The notes under the pieces: model-generated
Databases searched by the model: none
What the model was told of the DNA's origin: nothing
The model's input: the letters and a program-made list of their open reading frames with translations, nothing else
Shown here: in pieces, positions 56,651 through 64,000 of the stretch
Layout: the number at the start of each line of letters is the position of its first letter
Numbering within the stretch: the first letter of the stretch is position 1
Translations under genes and position numbers: made by a program
From: Candidatus Binatia bacterium
GTDB lineage: Bacteria > Desulfobacterota > Binatia > HRBIN30
DNA: 64,000 nt
Direction of reading: 5' to 3'
Assembly: GCA_026004215.1 (NCBI GenBank)
Contig: BPIR01000001.1
Location: forward strand, 186,001 to 250,000

Positions 56651-57772
56651 ATGGCGCAATTGCGAAACGTTGCCATTGTCGGCTTTGCGCAATTACCGGT
56701 GGTGGCGCGCGACGAACATCGCACAGCCACCGAAATGTTGTATCCGGCCGTCCGCCAAGCGCTGGAGCAGTGTGGCGTGGGCCGGGACGACATCGACTAC
56801 CAGATCGCAGGTTCGACGGATTACATGGACGGGCGCCCTTTTGGATTTGTCGCGGCGCTCGAATCCATGGGTTCGTGGCCGCCGCGCGAAGACTTGCACT
56901 TGGAAATGGACGGGATCTTTTGCGCCTACTACGCTTGGTTGCGGATGCAGGCGGGGTATTGCGACACGGCCCTTGTCGTTGCTCACGGCAAAGTATCGGA
57001 GGGCGAGCCTCGCCGCGTGTCGAACTTGCAGATGGACCCGTATTACCATGCTCCGCTCGGAATCGATGCGACGGCCTCCTCTGCCTTGCAAGCGAGTATG
57101 TTTATGGCGCGGACCGGAGTGAGTGATCGAGATCTCGCTCGGGTGGCTGCGCGGAACCGCAAGCACGGCGCATCGAATCCGGACAACCAGCTTCGTTCCG
57201 CTGTATCCGCCGAGGAACTGCAAAACACCCCTTTTGTCGTGGAGCCGCTCCGCGCGGGCTACTTGCCGCCGGTTGGGGAAACGGCAACTTGCTTGATTCT
57301 TGCCGCCGAAGGCAAGGCGGAACGGCTGTGCGATCGGCCGGTATGGATTCACGGAGTGGAGCATCGTTCCGAGTTACAAACCCTGGGAGCGCGAGACCTG
57401 TCCCGCAGTGCTGGCGCGAAGCTTGCCAGTGAGAAAGCGCTAGCAATGGCGGGTTTGGATCGGGCGGATCAAGTCGACTTTGCCGAACTCGCAGCGACAA
57501 ATCCAGCGGAGGAGATGGTACTTTGTGAGGCGCTGGGGCTGGACCCGTTCGGTACCCGGCCCGTTCTGAATCCCTCGGGTGGACCGCTGTGTGCGGACCC
57601 GATTATGAGCACTGGCCTCATTCGCCTCGGGGAGGCATTTCGGCAGCTTTCCGGACGCGCGGGAGAGCGGGCGGTTTCGGGCGCTGAGCGGGCCTTGGTG
57701 CACGGACAACAAGGGCACTGCCTCCAAACGAACATCGTGTGGATTTGCGGGACGAAGAGGAGATGGTCATGA
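56651..57772 (+). CDS. Lipid-transfer protein/thiolase, Ltp4-like
   Basis: A 373-aa SCP2-thiolase-type protein similar in order of motifs to mycobacterial Ltp4 (Rv3522): NVAIVGFAQLPVV, MLYPAVRQALEQ, GSTDYMDGRPFGFVAALESMG and WIHGVEHRSELQTLGARDLS. The nucleophile region reads MDGIFCAYYAW, without the CxS/TG pattern of true thiolases, and the protein ends LVHGQQGHCLQTNIVWICG. It probably acts with Ltp3 (encoded next, ATGA overlap) and the DUF35 proteins. Catalytic activity is not established for this group. Confidence 0.88.
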   Translation: MAQLRNVAIVGFAQLPVVARDEHRTATEMLYPAVRQALEQCGVGRDDIDYQIAGSTDYMDGRPFGFVAALESMGSWPPREDLHLEMDGIFCAYYAWLRMQAGYCDTALVVAHGKVSEGEPRRVSNLQMDPYYHAPLGIDATASSALQASMFMARTGVSDRDLARVAARNRKHGASNPDNQLRSAVSAEELQNTPFVVEPLRAGYLPPVGETATCLILAAEGKAERLCDRPVWIHGVEHRSELQTLGARDLSRSAGAKLASEKALAMAGLDRADQVDFAELAATNPAEEMVLCEALGLDPFGTRPVLNPSGGPLCADPIMSTGLIRLGEAFRQLSGRAGERAVSGAERALVHGQQGHCLQTNIVWICGTKRRWS

Positions 57773-58920
57773 GGCGCCCAGTCGCAGTTGTCGGTGTGGG
57801 GCAGACGCATCACGCGTCGCGGCGCTCGGACGTGAGCATCGCTGGGTTGGTTCGCGAGGCCGTGGATCGAGCGCTGCTCGATGCTGGGTTGGAGCACAAA
57901 GACATCGATGCCGTGATCATCGGCAAGGCGCCGGACATGCTTGAAGGCGTCGCGCAACCAGAGCAGTATCTGGTTGGGGCGGTCGGCGCACACCTGAAGC
58001 CCATGTTGCGCGTGCATACGGCAGGCTCGGTCGGCGCGTCCACGGCGATCACGGCTGCGACCCATGTGGCCTCGGGACTGTACAATCGCGTGCTGACGGT
58101 GGCGTTCGAGAAGCAATCCGAAGGCAACACCATGTGGGCGCTTTCGCCCAACTTACCCTTCACGCCGCCATTGGTCGCCGGTGCTGGGGGCTACTTTGCG
58201 CCCTACTGCCGAGAGTACATTGCTCGCAGTAAAGCCCCCTTGCATATCGGGCCGCTGACGATGGTGTACGCGCGAGAGAACGGTGCCCGCAACGAATACG
58301 CGCACTTGCGGGAGCCGGTTACCATCGAACAGGTCATGGACACTCCGATGCTGTGGGATCCGATCCGGTTTGGCGAGACCTGCCCTGCTTCCGACGGTGC
58401 AGTGGCAATGATCTTGGCGAGCGAGGAGCTCGCACGGAAAGGGCCGCGCAAGCCGGCGTGGATCAAAGCGGGTTACACCTTTGCCGAGGCGATGTGGGTT
58501 CCGAACCGCGATCAAGTGAGTCCGAAAGCTGGGCAAATGTGTGCCCGTAAGGTTTACGAAGCTGCGGGGATTACCGAGCCGTGGAAGGAAATTGACACGG
58601 CTGAACTGTACGTGCCGTTTTCGTGGTTCCAGGCGATGTGGCTCGAAAATCTCGGCTTTTGCCCCGAGGGAGAGGGCTGGAAGGCCATCGACCGAGGCGA
58701 CACGCGCTTTGGAGGGAAGCTGCCGATCGACCCCTCCGGGGGCGTGCTGTGCACCAATCCGATCGGCGCCTCGGGCATGTTGCGGCTGGCGGAGGCAGCC
58801 TTGCAAGTGATGGGGCGTGCCGGGGCGCACCAGGTCGAAGGCGCAAAGACCGCATTGGGACACGCTTATGGCGGAGGTGCGCAGTATTTTGCCATGTGGA
58901 TTGTGAGCAGCGAGCTCTGA
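57769..58920 (+). CDS. Lipid-transfer protein/thiolase, Ltp3-like
   Basis: A 383-aa protein resembling mycobacterial Ltp3 (Rv3523), as I recall it: VAVVGVGQTHHASRRSDVSI, VIIGKAPDMLEGV, RVHTAGSVGASTAITAATHV, MWALSPNLPF, AGAGGYFAPY and PMLWDPIRFGETCPASDGAVAM. Where the thiolase nucleophile would be, it has HTAGSVGAS. ATG 57769 overlaps the preceding stop (ATGA); an in-frame ATG exists at 57739. The C-terminus has NPIGASGMLRLAEAALQVMGRAG and ALGHAYGGGAQYFAMWIV. Confidence 0.9.
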   Translation: MRRPVAVVGVGQTHHASRRSDVSIAGLVREAVDRALLDAGLEHKDIDAVIIGKAPDMLEGVAQPEQYLVGAVGAHLKPMLRVHTAGSVGASTAITAATHVASGLYNRVLTVAFEKQSEGNTMWALSPNLPFTPPLVAGAGGYFAPYCREYIARSKAPLHIGPLTMVYARENGARNEYAHLREPVTIEQVMDTPMLWDPIRFGETCPASDGAVAMILASEELARKGPRKPAWIKAGYTFAEAMWVPNRDQVSPKAGQMCARKVYEAAGITEPWKEIDTAELYVPFSWFQAMWLENLGFCPEGEGWKAIDRGDTRFGGKLPIDPSGGVLCTNPIGASGMLRLAEAALQVMGRAGAHQVEGAKTALGHAYGGGAQYFAMWIVSSEL

Positions 58921-58953
58921 GAAACGGAGTCGGAGGGCGTGGAGGTGCAAAGC

Positions 58954-59772
58954 GTGAGTACAAACGAACCCGCAGTGTTGTTCGAGAAGAAAGACGGTGT
59001 GGCCGTGGTGACCATGAATCGGCCCGAGGTGCGTAATGCGATCAACCCGGAGATGCTCTGCCGGCTGGCCGACGCGTGGGAGCTCATCAATTCCGATGCC
59101 GAGATTCGCGTGGCGATTCTCACAGGCGCGGGTGACAAGGCATTTTGCGCAGGCGCAGATTTGAACAAGCTGGTGCGCATGATGCAGGGCTTGCGGCCGC
59201 CCGAGAATGAGTTCGACGAGCGCATCAAAAACGACGTCAGCATCATCTACAAGGGCTTGTTGCGAAACTATCGCGTGAACAAACCTCTCATTGCCGCTGT
59301 GCGCGGCTTCTGTGTCGCGGGCGGTACCGAGTTGCTGACGACCACGGACATCCGCGTTGCGAGTGACGACGCGCGGTTCGGTTTGGCGGAAGTGAAGTGG
59401 AGCCTGTTCCCGATGGGTGGCTCTACGGTGCGCTTGCCCCGACAAATTCCGTTGTGTTTTGCGATGGAAATTCTTCTCACCGGGGAACAGTTTTCCGCCG
59501 CGGACGCCCTCCGTATGGGATTGATCAACAAGGTGGTGCCGAATGACCAGGTCATGGACGAGGCCTGGCGCTATGCGCGAATTATCCGCGATAATGGGCC
59601 GCTTGCGGTCCAGGCCGTGAAGCGATCTGTGCTCGATGGTTTGGATTTGCCGAGCGACAAAGCGTTGGAGCGGGAATTGGAGCTGGGAATCCCCGTGTCG
59701 ATGTCCGAGGATTGCCGGGAAGGGACGCGGGCCTTTAACGAAAAGCGTAAGCCGGTGTTTCAAGGGCGTTAG
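58954..59772 (+). CDS. Enoyl-CoA hydratase, EchA19-like
   Basis: A 272-aa crotonase starting at GTG 58954, 8 nt after GGAGG (a longer start at 58939 is possible). It has TMNRPEVRNAINPEM, AGDKAFCAGADLNKL (first oxyanion loop), FCVAGGTELLTTTDIRVAS (second), and EVKWSLFPMGGSTVRLPRQIP. The order of motifs resembles mycobacterial EchA19, which hydrates 3-oxo-steroidal enoyl-CoAs. The C-terminal TRAFNEKRKPVFQGR is family-typical. It is followed 2 nt later by the CoA ligase gene. Confidence 0.9.
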   Translation: MSTNEPAVLFEKKDGVAVVTMNRPEVRNAINPEMLCRLADAWELINSDAEIRVAILTGAGDKAFCAGADLNKLVRMMQGLRPPENEFDERIKNDVSIIYKGLLRNYRVNKPLIAAVRGFCVAGGTELLTTTDIRVASDDARFGLAEVKWSLFPMGGSTVRLPRQIPLCFAMEILLTGEQFSAADALRMGLINKVVPNDQVMDEAWRYARIIRDNGPLAVQAVKRSVLDGLDLPSDKALERELELGIPVSMSEDCREGTRAFNEKRKPVFQGR

Positions 59773-59774
59773 AG

Positions 59775-61454
59775 ATGTTGGCCCATTTGGCGGTCATCTT
59801 TGACTCCATTGCGCGGGCTATTGGCGATCGCGAGGCGTTGATTTGGAGAGACCGCCGCTTTACGTACGGCGAGCTGGCCGAGCGGAGCAAGAGGTTTGCA
59901 CGAGCCCTGCTCGGCTTTGGTCTCGGCTGCCGTGAAGAGAGGGGGCGACTGCAGCCTTGGGAATCCGGGCAAGATCACGTCGCGCTGTATTTGTATAACG
60001 GCCACGAATACCTCGAAGCCGCTTACGGCGCGTATTTTGCCCGCGCGGTTCCGATCAATGTCAACTACCGGTACGTGGAGGACGAGCTGGTTTACGTCCT
60101 CGAGAACTGCGCGGCGCGGGCAATTGTTTACCACGGATGTTTTGCGCCGCGACTGGCCGCCATCCGGCACAAGTTGCCCCAGTTGAACGTGTTCGTGCAG
60201 GTTCGGGATGACTCCAACGAGCCGCTGTTGCCCGGTGCGTTAGACTACGAGACTCTACTCGCCACACACTCCTCGGATTTGCCGGCGCTGCCTTACAGCC
60301 CGGACGACCTTTACATCTTGTACACCGGCGGCACGACGGGGCTCCCCAAAGGGGTGGTTTGGCGGCAGGAGGATGTATTTTACGCCGGTCTGGGGGGACA
60401 CTTGCCGGGCTTTCCGCGCATCGAAACGGAGGAGCAACTTCTCGAACTGGCACGCGCGGGACTCGGTGGGCGGCCGGTTGTAGCAGCGCCGTTTATGCAT
60501 GGCGCGGGACATTGGACTTGTTTCAACACTTTTCATCGCGGGGGAACGGTCATTCTGCCCGACGAAACCCGTCGTTTCGACGCCCATGCGGTGTGGCGAG
60601 CAGTGGAAACGCACCGCGCAGATGCACTGGGCCTGATCGGTGATGCGTTCGCGCTTCCGTTACTCGACGCGCTGAGAGAACACACGTACGATACATCTTC
60701 GATTCGTGTCCTCGTGAGTACCGCGGCCGTACTATCGCCGGCAGTTCGCGAAGAGCTGTTGCGCTACCTGCCGGAAGGCGTGTTTGTGATCGAAAACATC
60801 GGCGCGAGCGAAGCGGGGCTGCAGGCGATGAGCTTCGATACCCGCACCCAATACCAGGGAATTCCGGGTTATCAGCTCCGGGAGAATACAGTTCTTTTGA
60901 ACGCGGACCGTACTGGCGTTTTGGATCCCAAGCACGCCCGGCCTGGCCTGGAAGGGGACGTGGGTTGGGTTGCGACTAGGGGGTACATCCCTTTGGGATA
61001 CTTGGGCGACCCGGAGAAGACCCGAGCGACTTTCCCGGTCATCGATGGGGTCCGATACTGCGTGGGCGGAGACCGTGCTTGCTACGCCGAAGATGGCCGT
61101 GTGCTCTTTTTGGGGCGGGAGAGTTTCTGCATCAATACGGGCGGCGAAAAAGTTTACGTCGAGGAAGTGGAACGGGTGCTCAAGAGCCATCCGGCCATTT
61201 ATGATGCTTTGGTGGTTGGCCTCCCGGATCCGCGCTGGGGGCAGCGTGTGACGGCGGTCATCGTTGTTGCTCCCGGGCAATCGCCGCCGACTCTAGAAGA
61301 GATCCGAGCGCATTGTGGATCTCACCTGGCGGGGTACAAAATCCCGCGATCGTTGGTCATTGCGGATCAAATCGTCCGTAGCCCCAGCGGGAAGCCGGAC
61401 TACCACTGGGCTCGGCGCTACGCCCACGAGCGCAATGCCGCCCAGCCCGACTGA
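59775..61454 (+). CDS. Acyl-CoA ligase, FadD19-like
   Basis: A 559-aa adenylate-forming ligase that activates a carboxylic acid to its CoA thioester. It has the P-loop YTGGTTGLPKG (183-193), VNVNYRYVEDELVYVLEN-type start of the N-domain, SIRVLVSTAAVLSPAVREEL, and the C-domain with the catalytic lysine K540 in RSPSGKPDYHWARRYA. Motif order and the WRQED after the P-loop match FadD19/FadD17, which activate steroid C24-C27 side-chain acids. It is the last gene before the third operator. Confidence 0.9.
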   Translation: MLAHLAVIFDSIARAIGDREALIWRDRRFTYGELAERSKRFARALLGFGLGCREERGRLQPWESGQDHVALYLYNGHEYLEAAYGAYFARAVPINVNYRYVEDELVYVLENCAARAIVYHGCFAPRLAAIRHKLPQLNVFVQVRDDSNEPLLPGALDYETLLATHSSDLPALPYSPDDLYILYTGGTTGLPKGVVWRQEDVFYAGLGGHLPGFPRIETEEQLLELARAGLGGRPVVAAPFMHGAGHWTCFNTFHRGGTVILPDETRRFDAHAVWRAVETHRADALGLIGDAFALPLLDALREHTYDTSSIRVLVSTAAVLSPAVREELLRYLPEGVFVIENIGASEAGLQAMSFDTRTQYQGIPGYQLRENTVLLNADRTGVLDPKHARPGLEGDVGWVATRGYIPLGYLGDPEKTRATFPVIDGVRYCVGGDRACYAEDGRVLFLGRESFCINTGGEKVYVEEVERVLKSHPAIYDALVVGLPDPRWGQRVTAVIVVAPGQSPPTLEEIRAHCGSHLAGYKIPRSLVIADQIVRSPSGKPDYHWARRYAHERNAAQPD

Positions 61455-61494
61455 GGCGGATCGGGCCGATGCTTCACAATAGCGACAAATCTGT

Positions 61495-61516
61495 TTGACA
61501 AACAAACGTTTGTTGG
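61495..61516 (+). promoter_or_regulatory. Shared TetR-type operator, copy 3 (autoregulatory)
   Basis: TTGACA (61495-61500) directly followed by the perfect palindrome AACAAACGTTTGTT (61501-61514) and GG. TAATAA (61519-61524) is at 18 nt from TTGACA, or GTAATA at 17, so the palindrome exactly fills the spacer of a good sigma70-like promoter. The TetR start codon (61536) is 21 nt after the palindrome. This is the best-formed of the three copies (see 27619, 55591) and the expected autoregulatory site. Confidence 0.82.
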
Positions 61517-61535
61517 GGTAATAAGGGGGCCAGTT

Positions 61536-62222
61536 ATGGAATCGAGCGAACGGGCACTAGGCCGCAAGCCGACCCGGGAACTCATTTTGGATGTGGCGGA
61601 ACGCTGCTTTGCCGAGCGAGGCTTCCGGGGCGTATCCGTGCGGGAGATCGCGGCCGAGGTCGGGCTGAAAAACCAAGCGAGTCTGTACCATCACTTTCGA
61701 AACAAACGTGCGCTCTACGAAGCAGTGCTTGCGAGGGGGGTTGCTGCGCTCGTGGAGCTCGTGGCGGCGGGTGCGCCCGTAGACCGCCAGTCTACGGATT
61801 ATCGCACTGTCGTAGAAGAAACGTTGGATCGAGTCTTCGATTACCTCCTCCAACACCCGCACCTCCCGCGGCTCATTCAACGGGCAGGTATGGACGATGT
61901 ACAGGTGTTCCGCGGCACGTTGGCTCGGCTGCTCCGCCCGCTGTTCCAGCAAGGTTTGGGGGTGCTGGCTGTGGCCGGAGTGCCTTGGCGCCGGGAAGAA
62001 CTCCCGCATCTGGCGGCGGGCCTTTACCACTTGATTTTTGGTTATTTCGCCAACGAGCGTTTGCTTTCGCTGGTCGGCGACGGGGATTGGTTGGACGCTG
62101 CGGTCGTGGCGCGACAGCGCCGCTTCCTCAAAGCGGCCATCGGCGCGTTGTTGGGTGTGCGGGACGTGGGCGACATCAAGATGTTGCGTGCGGTTCCTGG
62201 TGCGTCCCGAGTGAAAACGTAA
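61536..62222 (+). CDS. TetR-family transcriptional regulator
   Basis: A 228-aa one-component repressor. The N-terminal helix-turn-helix (about residues 13-60) reads ILDVAERCFAERGFRGVSVREIAAEVGLKNQASLYHHFRNKRALYEAVL, the TetR pattern (short quotation pieces: FRGVSVREIAAEVGL; SLYHHF). The C-terminal all-helical domain would bind a CoA thioester or steroid. It lies 16 nt before the P450 gene, with its own operator upstream. It is the most likely regulator of the three operators; not related in sequence logic to KstR beyond the family. Confidence 0.88.
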   Translation: MESSERALGRKPTRELILDVAERCFAERGFRGVSVREIAAEVGLKNQASLYHHFRNKRALYEAVLARGVAALVELVAAGAPVDRQSTDYRTVVEETLDRVFDYLLQHPHLPRLIQRAGMDDVQVFRGTLARLLRPLFQQGLGVLAVAGVPWRREELPHLAAGLYHLIFGYFANERLLSLVGDGDWLDAAVVARQRRFLKAAIGALLGVRDVGDIKMLRAVPGASRVKT

Positions 62223-62238
62223 GACAGGAGGTCGGGAG

Positions 62239-63471
62239 ATGAAGTTGGAAGACATTGATCTCTACGATTTGGATATTTGGGAGCAGCGTGTCCCACACGA
62301 GATGTTCGCGCTTTTGCGACGAGAGGCCCCAGTATTTTGGCACAAGGAGCCGAAGGGTGGGCCAGGATTTTGGGCCGTTACGAAATACGCGGACGTGGTT
62401 CACGTCTCCAAGCATCCGAAACTGTTTTCCTCATGGCGAGGCGGAACAAATATCTTCGACCTGGCTCCCGAGGAACTGGCGCAAACGCGCATGATGATGC
62501 TGAACATGGACCCACCCCAGCACACCAAGTACCGCCGGCTGGTCAGCCATGGCTTCACGCCACGACGGATCGCGCAGTTGGAACCTCACGTTCGCGAGTT
62601 GGCACGGCAAATCATCGATCGCGTGGCCGCGCGCGGCGAGTGCGACTTTGTGACCGATATTGCCGCTGAGCTGCCGCTGCAGGTCATCGCCGAGCTCATG
62701 GGCATTCCGTTAGAAGACCGCCACCTCGTTTTCGACTGGAGCAACCGGCTTATTGGCTTTGACGACCCGGAGTTCCAGACCTCCATGCAGGATGGAAAGC
62801 AGGCTGCCGCAGAAATGTGGGCTTACGCACACACGCTTGCGGAAAAACGCAAGCGCGACCCGCAGGACGATCTCATCTCGCGCTTGTTGCATGCCGAGGT
62901 GGACGGAGAGCGGCTCAGCGAGATGGAATTCGACTCGTTCTTCTTGCTTCTTGCAGTGGCGGGCAATGAGACCACACGTAACCTCATCTCGGGTGGGATG
63001 CTGGCGCTGTTCGAGCACCCGGACCAGAAGGAAAAACTACTGGCCCATCCTGACCTGTTGCCCACCGCTGTAGAAGAGATGCTGCGGTGGATTTCACCCG
63101 TGATTTGTTTTCGCCGCACCGCTACGGCGGACACGGAAATCCGCGGGCAACGCATTCGCGAGGGTGAAAAGGTGGTGATTTTCTACATCTCGGCGAACCG
63201 CGACGAGGAGGTATTCGAGCGAGCCGACCAGTTCGACATTGCACGGTCGCCCAACGAGCACATCGCCTTTGGTATCGGGGAGCATTACTGTCTGGGCTCG
63301 AATTTGGCCCGCATGGAGATTCGGGTGATGTTCGAAGAGATCCTGCGCCGGCTGCCGGATATCGAACTGGCGGATCAGCCGCGGCGGCTTCGCTCGAACT
63401 TCATTTCCGGCATTAAATCTATGCCCGTGCGTTTTACGCCGGAGCGACGGCGCGCCGCAGCCACAGCCTGA
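62239..63471 (+). CDS. Cytochrome P450, CYP124/CYP125-like
   Basis: Heme monooxygenase of 410 aa that hydroxylates an unactivated C-H. Features are MLNMDPPQHTKYRRLVSHGFTP, the I-helix AVAGNETTRNLISGG, the ExxR in EEMLRW, and the heme loop FGIGEHYCLGSNLAR with proximal Cys351. AGNETTRN and the overall motif order resemble CYP124 and CYP125, which omega-hydroxylate branched lipids and sterol side chains. It has AGGAGG 8 nt upstream. It is followed by a ferredoxin gene that can supply electrons. Confidence 0.9.
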   Translation: MKLEDIDLYDLDIWEQRVPHEMFALLRREAPVFWHKEPKGGPGFWAVTKYADVVHVSKHPKLFSSWRGGTNIFDLAPEELAQTRMMMLNMDPPQHTKYRRLVSHGFTPRRIAQLEPHVRELARQIIDRVAARGECDFVTDIAAELPLQVIAELMGIPLEDRHLVFDWSNRLIGFDDPEFQTSMQDGKQAAAEMWAYAHTLAEKRKRDPQDDLISRLLHAEVDGERLSEMEFDSFFLLLAVAGNETTRNLISGGMLALFEHPDQKEKLLAHPDLLPTAVEEMLRWISPVICFRRTATADTEIRGQRIREGEKVVIFYISANRDEEVFERADQFDIARSPNEHIAFGIGEHYCLGSNLARMEIRVMFEEILRRLPDIELADQPRRLRSNFISGIKSMPVRFTPERRRAAATA

Positions 63472-63536
63472 TTCCTGGGAGTTGACCCTGGACATTGTTC
63501 GGGGCAATCTCCTTGCCGGACGAGGAGTAGCCAGCA

Positions 63537-63728
63537 ATGAAGATCCGTATCGATTACGACCTCTGCGAAGGTAACGCAGTATGCATGAAAGTCGCTCCTG
63601 AGGTGTTTGTGGTCGGAGAAGACGATCGCGCACATCTCCGGGATCCAAATCCGTCGGAGGAGTTACGGGCCAAGGTAGAGTTGGCTGTGCGTCGCTGCCC
63701 GCGGCAGGCGTTGTCCATCGTGGAGTAG
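63537..63728 (+). CDS. 3Fe-4S type ferredoxin of a P450 system
   Basis: A 63-aa electron carrier. Cysteines C10, C16 and C54 (CEGNAVC; RRCPRQAL) give the C-x5-C ... C-P pattern of [3Fe-4S] ferredoxins that serve bacterial P450s; the fourth cysteine of the [4Fe-4S] motif is replaced by Ala/Val. Size and order (P450 then ferredoxin) match mycobacterial and Streptomyces P450-ferredoxin pairs. It lies 65 nt after the P450 gene. A ferredoxin reductase is not in the window. Confidence 0.93.
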   Translation: MKIRIDYDLCEGNAVCMKVAPEVFVVGEDDRAHLRDPNPSEELRAKVELAVRRCPRQALSIVE

Positions 63729-63776
63729 GCGTTCGACGGGCTTGGCAAGCCGCCGGCACGGTTGCCCAGTGAACGG

Positions 63777-64000
63777 ATGGAACGCGTCCGCCAACTTGGC
63801 CGAGAGCTATCGAATTGGGGGCGTTGGGGCGCCGATGATCAGCGCGGTACGCTGAACTTCATCACGCCAGCAGTCGTCCGGGAGGCCGTGGCTTCGGTCC
63901 GCCATGGTCGGGTGTACAGCTTGGGTTTGTCCTTGGGGGCGGATGGCCCGCAAATCGGCCAAGGCGGACGGATCAACCCGCAGCATTTCGTTACCGCTCT
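63777..64000 (+). CDS. Cyclase-family (kynurenine formamidase-like) protein, partial
   Basis: The first 74 codons of a plus-strand gene running off the window. ATG 63777 is followed by RELSNWGRWGADDQRGTLNFITP, typical of the putative cyclase (PF04199, kynurenine formamidase-like) family. Metal-binding histidines would lie beyond the window. It is 48 nt after the ferredoxin gene and the same strand, so probably part of the regulator-P450 operon. Substrate unknown. Confidence 0.8.
   Translation, partial: MERVRQLGRELSNWGRWGADDQRGTLNFITPAVVREAVASVRHGRVYSLGLSLGADGPQIGQGGRINPQHFVTA

Noticed and set aside
58153..59763. Long minus-strand open frame of 536 aa opposite Ltp3 and EchA19-like genes
   Set aside because: Rich in His, Arg and Leu without domain pattern; the plus-strand frames carry clear family motifs.

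Overview
The window looks like a chromosomal segment of an uncultured, GC-rich, Gram-negative bacterium. It has outer-membrane machinery (an LptM-like lipoprotein, LolA-like and DUF1329 proteins, a beta-barrel), the GatCAB indirect aminoacylation route and many steroid/acyl-CoA genes. A cell-surface protein ends in a Cys-bracketed double EF-hand tag. Together these traits recall the Binatota (Candidatus Binatia) lineage. That placement is an inference from remembered family traits, not from a phylogeny. I saw no CRISPR array, insertion sequence, integrase or phage gene.

Layout. 0.0-6.1 kb (minus): argH, an LptM-like lipoprotein, lysA and dapF overlap by 4 nt at each junction (dapF runs off the window); uvrB and a small secreted protein lie upstream. 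6.4-18.2 kb: an outer-membrane protein, serS, a YraN-family protein, gatCAB, a TPR membrane protein, a bifunctional nuclease, a MoxR/VWA pair, an NRDE protein and a coiled-coil lipoprotein. 18.3-22.7 kb: an oligopeptide-type ABC importer without its ATPases, divergent from an HTH-TPR fusion. 22.7-31.3 kb (module A): two divergent acyl-CoA/thiolase arms. 31.3-54 kb: mostly housekeeping (Nudix, pgsA, two-component genes, hflX, dnaE, guaA, guaB, der, mgtE, tRNA-Arg, HIT, YceI). 54.1-64 kb (module B): DUF1329 divergent from two DUF35 genes, Ltp4- and Ltp3-like thiolases, an EchA19-like hydratase, a FadD19-like ligase, a TetR regulator, a CYP124/125-like P450, a 3Fe-4S ferredoxin and a cyclase-family gene.

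The main result is that modules A and B, about 28 kb apart, are joined by one near-identical control element found three times (27619, 55591, 61495). In each, TTGAC plus one base is followed directly by a palindrome of the AACAAACGTTTGTT type and then TTGG. Each copy lies 18-21 nt before a start codon, so the palindrome fills the spacer of a putative sigma70 promoter. The third copy precedes the TetR gene itself, which points to an autoregulated catabolic regulon. Module B has the gene content of the actinobacterial (KstR-type) sterol side-chain degradation cluster, but the operator differs from the KstR and KstR2 motifs as I know them. The likely role is uptake, activation and beta-oxidation of a sterol, isoprenoid or branched side chain: P450/ferredoxin hydroxylation, CoA ligation, dehydrogenation, hydration, then thiolysis or retro-aldol cleavage by thiolase-DUF35 complexes.
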